64,000 bases of DNA from an uncultured Duncaniella sp. (lineage in GTDB: Bacteria > Bacteroidota > Bacteroidia > Bacteroidales > Muribaculaceae), in contig CAJUCI010000001.1 in the NCBI GenBank assembly GCA_910584825.1, positions 62,001 through 126,000 of the forward strand, given 5' to 3'. Below the pieces are notes generated by a model. It had not been told where the DNA came from, did no database searches, and worked only from the letters and a program-made list of their open reading frames with translations. Positions within the stretch are counted from its first letter, which is position 1; the number at the start of each line of letters is the position of its first letter. A program made the translations under genes and the position numbers. Below are positions 58,908 through 64,000 of this stretch, piece by piece.

Positions 58908-61900
58908 CTATTCCTCCACAATGTTTGTGAACAGATTCCAATACTGTGCCGACTGATAGGCCGCTTTCGAGCCTTTTGGCACATAGAGCGTGCATGAGTT
59001 GAAGTCAAACCTGTCAGGATAAACGAGGTCGCCCGCCGTGGCCGGAGGGGTGGTCATGCGGCAATGAATCTCCTTGAGCGAGTTGATGGTGCAACTAAGC
59101 AGATTGGCACCCACTGACTTGACCGTGGAGGGGAGGGTTATGGAGCTGAGACGATACATCTGGGCGAAAGCCGCCTCGCCTATGGTCTCAAGCCCCTCGG
59201 GGAGTACAAGACGGCTCATGCCGCACTGCCCGAAGGCACCCGCGCGGATTTCCACCACCGTTGACGGCACCACAAGCTCACGTATCTCGGTAGAATACAG
59301 TGCGAACTCCCCTATCACCTTCAACCCCTCGGGGAGCTGGAGGTCGGTCATGTAGCTGCACTGGAAGAATGTGCGGTCAGGCAGCACACCGTCGGCGGGA
59401 ACGCCCTTAATGACCACGCTCTTCAGACGCTGACAGTTTCCGAACAAGAAGTTACCCATTACGGTGACGCTCTCGGGTATAATCACCGACTCGATACCCG
59501 AATGTCCGAAGGCCGACTCACGAATCTCCTTCACGCTCGAGGGGATGCTGACCTCGCGCAGCCCGGAATTGAGATTCGCGCCGCCGGGATAGAAGAAGAA
59601 TGCATTCTCTCCGATTACCGTCGGGCCATCCTTTATCGTGACATACTCGAGGCTCGTGGTCTGCGTGAAGCAATCCTCGGGCACCTCACCGAGGGTGGAG
59701 GGGAGCGTTGCCCGCTTCATGGCCTGACAGCCGTGGAATGCGGCACGGCCTATGTCGGTAACCCCCTCGGGCACATCTATCTCGAGCAGCGCGGAGTTGT
59801 CAAACGCCTTCTTGCCAATCTCCTTCAGGTTGGCGGGCAGCTTGATATACTGGAGGTGCGTGCCGGCAAACATATATTCGCCTATGGCATTGTCTTTCTC
59901 GATATATTTCGGGCCGTAGAGTGTGATGTACGGCTCGTCACTTTTCACCAACGTGGCCTCCGAGAGGTCAAGGTTGGTAAGACTGCCCTCGGTAGCCATC
60001 TTGCGCAGTAGCTCCACGTCTGCCCCGTCGATGTTGCCGCTGATGCTGATTGACTGCAGCTCCATAGCACGATCGGCGGGAATCTGGTCGGCAAGCGAGC
60101 CGTCAACGGGTAGGGTCACGTTTTCGGGAGGCGCGGGACAGCCTGACTGCTTGATGCTTACGGCGCGTTTCCAGAACGTACCGGCCGAGAGGGATATGAC
60201 AGCCGAGCGGTCAGTGGTCGCAGTGTTCTCGGCCACCGATATGCGGGGGATGAACGACCCTGCCACAGGCGGCTCCACCGAAATCCATCCGGCATACTTC
60301 TCGGCCACGCTCACCGCTATCTCGAGGTTGGCATCGATTTCAGGCATGATGATTCCACCCTTATAGTCCACCGGGTAGGTGGTGCCGCCCACTGTCACCG
60401 ACGGTGCCTGCTGGGACACAGGTATCTGACCGAAATTCTTGCCGCCCGCAGTGAAGGATATGTAGCCTGAACGGCTCACTCCGGCGGTATAGTTGGGTGC
60501 GATGCTGAATTTCATATGTGTGCGCGTGGTGGTCTCGTCCTCTATACGCTCGAGGAATGCGGGGATTGACACCTCAAACACAATATTGGTATTGACATCG
60601 ACCGTGAACGTATGGCCCGCGGCGTCGGCAAAGTCACCCTCGACCATCGAGGTGGTGAAACTGAAGTATGACCCTTCCTGAATCACATTTACGGTGTCGG
60701 CCACCGCTTCGTTGCCCATCTGCGTGATGACGATGCGTGCGCTGCGCTGCTCGGTGCCGCCGTTGGCCTTGGCCTCAAACCACAGCTCACGCTCCTCCAT
60801 TGCCCTTGACCGACCTGACTGCCTGCGCTCAATCCACGACTCGCCGCCGTCGAGAATCCTGGTCGACGGACTGACATTTGAGGCAAACCTTATGCTGAAC
60901 GTCTCGCCTGAGAGTGACACCTTCACTTCGCGTGTGCTGATGATTATAGCCCCCTTGGGCATCTGGGTCACGGTGAGCGTCTCGGTCAGTGTCCCGTCAT
61001 CCGAACGGAACTCTACACGAGCCTCGCGCGCGGCGTCAGTATTGGTGTAGGGCGATGCCGTGAAGTATAGCGTGTGGCTCGACATCGCGCGACCCTCGGC
61101 CCGCTTCAGCCAGTCGACGCCGGGCATCACCACTGTGTATTCGCAGTTGCTCTGCAGTTCCACCGCAAATGTCTCCCCCTCGGCGGGCACACTCACCTCC
61201 TTCTTGCCGAGTATAATCTGACGCTCCTCGCCCGACTGATAGACGTTGACGCGCTCCTCGATGCCCGCGCCCGAGAACAAGACATAACCCTCGCGCGGGT
61301 CGAAGCTCTCGCTGGGGGCGACGGTGAATGTGACGTGTGACGTTTTCAGCCCACGGCTGCCGCTTTGCGAAATCCATCCGCCGAACTGCTCGGGCACCGT
61401 CACGCTGTAGTCCACATTGGCCTTGACCTCGGCTGTGAACTGTCCGCCCGCCGACGGCATCTCCACCTTGCCCGAGGTGACAAGCAGGGCATTGGCCTGT
61501 TTCTGCGTCACAACGACGGTCTTTTTCAGCGAGCCGCACGCCACGGTCAGGCTGACGTTGCGGTCGTCATAGCCGGTGTTGGGCTCTACGGTCACGGTCA
61601 CTGATGCCGATGATGAAGAGCCGCTTGCCGGTGACACCTTACACCACGTCACGCCGCCGCTCACGGTCACCGACCATGACGCGCTTGCTGTGAATGTGAG
61701 TGACTTGGTGCCCCCATCCGAGGCAAAGTTCAGGCCGTTGGCAGCCTCGCCGGTGATGGTAATACTTGCCGGGGTCTCGGGAACTGGCGGTGTTGGAGTC
61801 GGTGGGGTCGGCGGTGCAGGCTCGTCCCCCTTGCCTCCGCCGCATGACACTGACATGATTCCGACAAAAAGCAGGTTGATGACAATGAGGATTGTTGACA

Positions 61901-61910
61901 GGCGTTTCAT
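58908..61910 (-). CDS. BACON-BspA surface lipoprotein
   Basis: Lipoprotein of 1000 aa. The ATG at 61910 gives the signal MKRLSTILIVINLLFVG with lipobox MSVSC (about 20-24); the longer frame to 61958 is rejected. After a Pro/Thr linker come six BACON-like modules of about 85 residues each (about 45-600), each ending near VTQ/VYQ/VSQ. A BspA LRR_5 solenoid follows (about 620-960; repeats such as IPSSVKEIRESAFGHSGIESVIIPESV) and a short C-terminal capping segment. BACON modules are thought to bind glycans or mucin. The gene has a long structured leader. Confidence 0.85.
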   Translation of the reverse strand: MKRLSTILIVINLLFVGIMSVSCGGGKGDEPAPPTPPTPTPPVPETPASITITGEAANGLNFASDGGTKSLTFTASASWSVTVSGGVTWCKVSPASGSSSSASVTVTVEPNTGYDDRNVSLTVACGSLKKTVVVTQKQANALLVTSGKVEMPSAGGQFTAEVKANVDYSVTVPEQFGGWISQSGSRGLKTSHVTFTVAPSESFDPREGYVLFSGAGIEERVNVYQSGEERQIILGKKEVSVPAEGETFAVELQSNCEYTVVMPGVDWLKRAEGRAMSSHTLYFTASPYTNTDAAREARVEFRSDDGTLTETLTVTQMPKGAIIISTREVKVSLSGETFSIRFASNVSPSTRILDGGESWIERRQSGRSRAMEERELWFEAKANGGTEQRSARIVITQMGNEAVADTVNVIQEGSYFSFTTSMVEGDFADAAGHTFTVDVNTNIVFEVSIPAFLERIEDETTTRTHMKFSIAPNYTAGVSRSGYISFTAGGKNFGQIPVSQQAPSVTVGGTTYPVDYKGGIIMPEIDANLEIAVSVAEKYAGWISVEPPVAGSFIPRISVAENTATTDRSAVISLSAGTFWKRAVSIKQSGCPAPPENVTLPVDGSLADQIPADRAMELQSISISGNIDGADVELLRKMATEGSLTNLDLSEATLVKSDEPYITLYGPKYIEKDNAIGEYMFAGTHLQYIKLPANLKEIGKKAFDNSALLEIDVPEGVTDIGRAAFHGCQAMKRATLPSTLGEVPEDCFTQTTSLEYVTIKDGPTVIGENAFFFYPGGANLNSGLREVSIPSSVKEIRESAFGHSGIESVIIPESVTVMGNFLFGNCQRLKSVVIKGVPADGVLPDRTFFQCSYMTDLQLPEGLKVIGEFALYSTEIRELVVPSTVVEIRAGAFGQCGMSRLVLPEGLETIGEAAFAQMYRLSSITLPSTVKSVGANLLSCTINSLKEIHCRMTTPPATAGDLVYPDRFDFNSCTLYVPKGSKAAYQSAQYWNLFTNIVEE

Positions 61911-62063
61911 GACGGGTAATGTGTGAATGAATTGGTTAGATACTCGCGGCAGGGCCATCCGGCCGCCGCAGTGTCACCCGTCGTTCTCTCGACTGACTGA
62001 TATATTGAATAGTTAGGATATAAAGAAGCGTGGAACGATGTTCAGTTTATTGTCACTTAGGCA

Positions 62064-62205
62064 TCGCCAAACGCCTTACACAGAATAAACAGCCCACTCC
62101 CACGCCTTTATCGCATATATCATGCCCCTTGTCGGGGAGTGGTAAAATACGACAAGCATGAGCGTCCCTTGGCTGCTTTGTCCTCTGTGCTTAATGATTT
62201 GGCGA
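62064..62205 (-). ncRNA. Candidate cis-regulatory RNA with nested helices and pseudoknot
   Basis: Read on the minus strand, four nested helices form. P1 is 62198-62205 with 62064-62071 (8 bp). P2 is 62184-62189 with 62079-62084 (6 bp). P3 is 62171-62175 with 62090-62094 (4-5 bp). P4 is 62150-62160 with 62121-62134 (7 + 4 bp around a 3-nt bulge). The loop of P4 contains CCACTCCC (62135-62142), which pairs perfectly with GGGAGTGG (62094-62101), giving an H-type pseudoknot. All helices are Watson-Crick. I do not recognise a named riboswitch or ribozyme class. Confidence 0.65.
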
Positions 62206-62256
62206 TTTTAAGTAACAGGATAAAGCAAAAAACGCTTCAACAATATGTAATGACGG

Positions 62257-62292
62257 GGCCGGCACCCTACTCTTAGGGCTAAACGGCCGGCC
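62257..62292 (-). promoter_or_regulatory. GC-rich two-tier hairpin at the leader 5' end
   Basis: GGCCGGC (62286-62292 on the minus strand) pairs with GCCGGCC (62257-62263). Inside, CCCTA/TAGGG pair around a 4-nt loop. It begins about 11 nt after the -7 element, so it would cap the transcript 5' end. There is no U-run, so it is not a terminator. Confidence 0.6.
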
Positions 62293-62302
62293 ACATCGTC
62301 GG

Positions 62303-62333
62303 CAAAGATATGAAATCTATTTCAGATTTTCAA
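62303..62333 (-). promoter_or_regulatory. Promoter for BACON/BspA operon
   Basis: Minus strand: TTG (62331-62333), 20 bp, TATCTTTG (62303-62310), a full Bacteroidetes match. Confidence 0.75.
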
Positions 62334-62388
62334 ATAATATCAGAAATATCAGATGTTACTGTGTCATAATTCAATACGGGCGCATACT

Positions 62389-62500
62389 GACATAAGGGAC
62401 AAAAGCGGCATAAGGTTTTCTCTATCTGACAATCATTGATTATCAGTATAATATATTTCCTTACGCCGCTTTTGTCCCTTATGTCCTTTTGTCCCCTTCT
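62389..62500. repeat. 9-nt-unit inverted repeat (family B), copy 3
   Basis: Arms 62389-62415 and 62459-62485 pair over 27 nt with one G-U, around a spacer of about 45 nt that contains AATCATTGATTATCA as in copy 2. The right arm continues unpaired to 62500. It lies between the GH67 stop and the promoter of the BACON gene. Confidence 0.8.
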
Positions 62501-62523
62501 TTAATTTCTGCCGGGACCCGGAA

Positions 62524-64000
62524 TTATCTGAGCGAGTCGAGGAGGGCGGGTGACGGGCATGTGTAGTTGTCGATGCCGAGATTCACGCGCTCCATATTCT
62601 CGAGGGTGTGGTGGATGGGATATGCCTCGGGGGTCGGGTCCATGCCCGAGAATTTGCTGAAATAGAGCAGACAGGCGTCCTTCCACCACTGTGCGTCACG
62701 CGCCTGGGTCACGAGGCGGGCGTTCACGTCGGCCCACACCTCAGGATTGACATACGGGCGCACCTTGGCCCATGTGTGCTGATAACCGGCCACCTGCTCA
62801 CACCCCACTGCGTAGCGGTGACACAGCTCCTCCCACAGCGTGCGGCCCGTGGAGAGTTTCTGAGTCCAAGGCACGTGGTGGAACCACAGCAGCAGATTGA
62901 GCGGACATGTGTCGGGCGAGCTGTAGGTGGAGCGCAACGGCTCGGGATATTGCGACACGGCATCGCTTCCGGCGGGTGTGCGGTCAAAGCCCAGCCCTGC
63001 GGAGTCGGCTCGGTGATAGTAGCGCGGGAGCCAGTCGGGGCGCGCCCCGGGCACGTCACACCACGGCTCAGGGCCGTAATGGTGGCCGAAGGCAAAGATG
63101 TGGTGCAGGCCGAGCGGCATCATATAGTCCACGACAGCCTCGCGGCTCGTGGCAAACATGTCGATAAGCTCGCTGCGCACCTCGGCGGGAGTGGCCGAGG
63201 GGTCGATAAGGTTGGCGTCAATCCATTCGGCGGCTATGGCCTCGGGGGTGAGCGCGGGGTCCCAGGCGAGACGTCCGAAGGCATACCAGTTGGCGTCGGC
63301 CAGCGGATGGCCCGTCATATTCGGGTCGTCGCCCACATTGGCCACACCGGCCACGGCCTTGAGCGACGAGGGGGGGACATCGCCGAAAAATTCCTGCCAC
63401 ATGGGGGCGAGGAAGGCGAGATGGTTGGAATGGCCGAGATACTCCTGAGTCACCTGAAACTCAGCCATCTGAGGGGTCGACGGCATCGCCCCGAACAGCG
63501 GGCTGTATGCCTCGCGGGGCTGGAAGTCAATCGGGCCGTTCTTAATCTGGATTATCACATTGGGGTCAAACTGCCCGTCGAGGGGCTGGAACTCCATGTA
63601 TGCCTGCTTGGCACGGTCGGCATCGATGGGCGAGTAGACAAACGCACGCCACATCACCTGGCCGCCATAGGGGCGCAGGGCACGGGCCAGCATGTTGGCA
63701 CCGTCGGCATGCGTGCGGCCGAAATCCATCGGGCCGGGCTGACCCTCGGAATTGGCCTTGACGAGAAATCCGCCGAAATCGGGAATGAGCGCGTAAATCT
63801 CGCGCGCCTTATCGGCCCACCATTTCTGCACACCCTTGTCAAGAGGGTCGGCTGTCGGGAGCGAGTCGAGTGCCATCGGTGTGGCGAAGTTGACCGATAG
63901 GTACACCTTCAGACCATAGGGGCGGAAGATGTCGGCAAGAGCCTTGACCTTATGCAGATATGGGGTGGAGAGCATCAGCGGAGAGGCGTTGACATTGTTG
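62524..64000 (-). CDS. GH67 alpha-glucuronidase (partial, 5' end outside window)
   Basis: The C-terminal 492 codons of a GH67 enzyme that removes (4-O-methyl)glucuronic acid from xylo-oligosaccharide ends. The frame is open to base 64000 and starts with NNVNAS, the conserved barrel segment. Other marks are GFLVKANSEGQPGP with the first catalytic carboxylate, VIIQIKNGPIDFQPREA with the second catalytic region, and the helical C-terminal domain (WHHVPWTQKLSTGRTLWEELC). The first visible ATG (63975) is internal. The substrate implies glucuronoxylan use together with xylanases outside the window. Confidence 0.93.
   Translation of the reverse strand, partial: NNVNASPLMLSTPYLHKVKALADIFRPYGLKVYLSVNFATPMALDSLPTADPLDKGVQKWWADKAREIYALIPDFGGFLVKANSEGQPGPMDFGRTHADGANMLARALRPYGGQVMWRAFVYSPIDADRAKQAYMEFQPLDGQFDPNVIIQIKNGPIDFQPREAYSPLFGAMPSTPQMAEFQVTQEYLGHSNHLAFLAPMWQEFFGDVPPSSLKAVAGVANVGDDPNMTGHPLADANWYAFGRLAWDPALTPEAIAAEWIDANLIDPSATPAEVRSELIDMFATSREAVVDYMMPLGLHHIFAFGHHYGPEPWCDVPGARPDWLPRYYHRADSAGLGFDRTPAGSDAVSQYPEPLRSTYSSPDTCPLNLLLWFHHVPWTQKLSTGRTLWEELCHRYAVGCEQVAGYQHTWAKVRPYVNPEVWADVNARLVTQARDAQWWKDACLLYFSKFSGMDPTPEAYPIHHTLENMERVNLGIDNYTCPSPALLDSLR

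Larger units (their letters stand above)
61960..62302 (-). promoter_or_regulatory. Long 5' leader (about 390 nt) of the BACON/BspA gene
   Basis: From the promoter at 62303 to the ATG at 61910 there is no credible gene. The segment holds a GC-rich hairpin next to the transcription start (62257-62292) and a nested pseudoknotted structure (62064-62205). The 150 nt nearest the gene show no strong fold. Regulation of the two surface-protein genes by this RNA is inferred. Confidence 0.6.

Noticed and set aside
62064..62205. Cobalamin or twister class for the leader RNA
   Set aside because: The conserved boxes of those classes, as far as I know them, are not present.
62257..62292. HDV-like ribozyme at the leader 5' end (begins GGCCGGC)
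   Set aside because: Only the first stem resembles it; the second stem, joining strands and nested double pseudoknot of that class do not fit.
62608..63900. 430-aa frame antisense to GH67
   Set aside because: Shadow of the alpha-glucuronidase, which carries all family motifs.

Overview
The window looks like a chromosomal segment of a Bacteroidales bacterium, most likely a Muribaculaceae-type gut commensal. The reasons are the promoter type seen again and again (TTG, about 20 bp, TAnnTTTG), the lack of strong Shine-Dalgarno sites, GC-rich coding next to AT-rich gaps, and Bacteroidales family content: BACON, BspA-type repeats, DUF4842/LruC, DUF4834, DUF4199, DUF6452/DUF6048, myo-inositol-phosphate synthase and an M28-type glutaminyl cyclase. 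The placement is inferred from gene content and sequence style; no 16S gene is present. No tRNA, rRNA, CRISPR array, insertion sequence or prophage was seen.

Layout. 1-6.6 kb (+): end of pyrG, yidC, a BspA-like secreted protein, trmB, an Mrp-type P-loop ATPase and folK. 6.8-11.8 kb (-): the rimP-nusA-infB operon. 12-14.4 kb (+): rplS with a possible leader hairpin, a LolA/thioredoxin-fold-like exported protein and tpx. 14.4-16.2 kb: an AT-rich island with a PAP2 phosphatase. 16.2-20.2 kb (-): psd-pssA-DUF4834, cdd, a low-molecular-weight phosphatase and lpxA. 20.2-26.2 kb (-): an RND efflux operon whose last gene may be lpxA. 26.5-31.3 kb (+): DUF4199, a GtrB-type glycosyltransferase, a nitroreductase, DUF6452, DUF6048 and phoH. 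31.6-35.4 kb: pckA (-), a helical repeat protein (-), rubrerythrin (+) and HIT (-). 35.7-43.7 kb: a FadL-type porin (+), a GH31 xylosidase (-), hpt, adk, xseB and an M13 peptidase (+). 44-47.4 kb: a large LruC/DUF4842 lipoprotein. 47.5-52.3 kb (+): divIC, a small membrane protein, coaX, an outer-membrane protein, lptC and a CorC/GldE-like protein. 52.6-56.1 kb (+): inositol-phosphate synthase, a GT2 enzyme and a glutaminyl-cyclase-like M28 protein. 56.4-62.3 kb (-): two repeat-rich surface proteins behind a long structured leader. 62.5 kb to the edge (-): GH67 alpha-glucuronidase.

Much of the window serves the envelope: membrane insertion (YidC), phospholipid synthesis (Psd, PssA), lipid A (LpxA), LPS transport (LptC), efflux, porins, surface adhesin-like proteins and N-terminal pyroglutamate formation. 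The rest is translation and nucleotide housekeeping plus carbohydrate use (PckA, GH31, GH67).

The most unusual material is not protein coding. (1) A nested four-helix RNA with a perfect 8-bp pseudoknot lies in the leader of the BACON/BspA gene (62064-62205, minus strand). (2) At least four families of dispersed intergenic repeats fill the gaps: GTAG-headed REP doublets, arms made of 9-nt units, arms made of TATAGAG 7-mers, and AATTACT 7-mers around a hairpin core. Several copies carry compensatory base changes, and four genes take their stop codon from a repeat. (3) There is a multi-hairpin region ending in a terminator-like hairpin upstream of pckA (33395-33610), and a possible autogenous leader before rplS.
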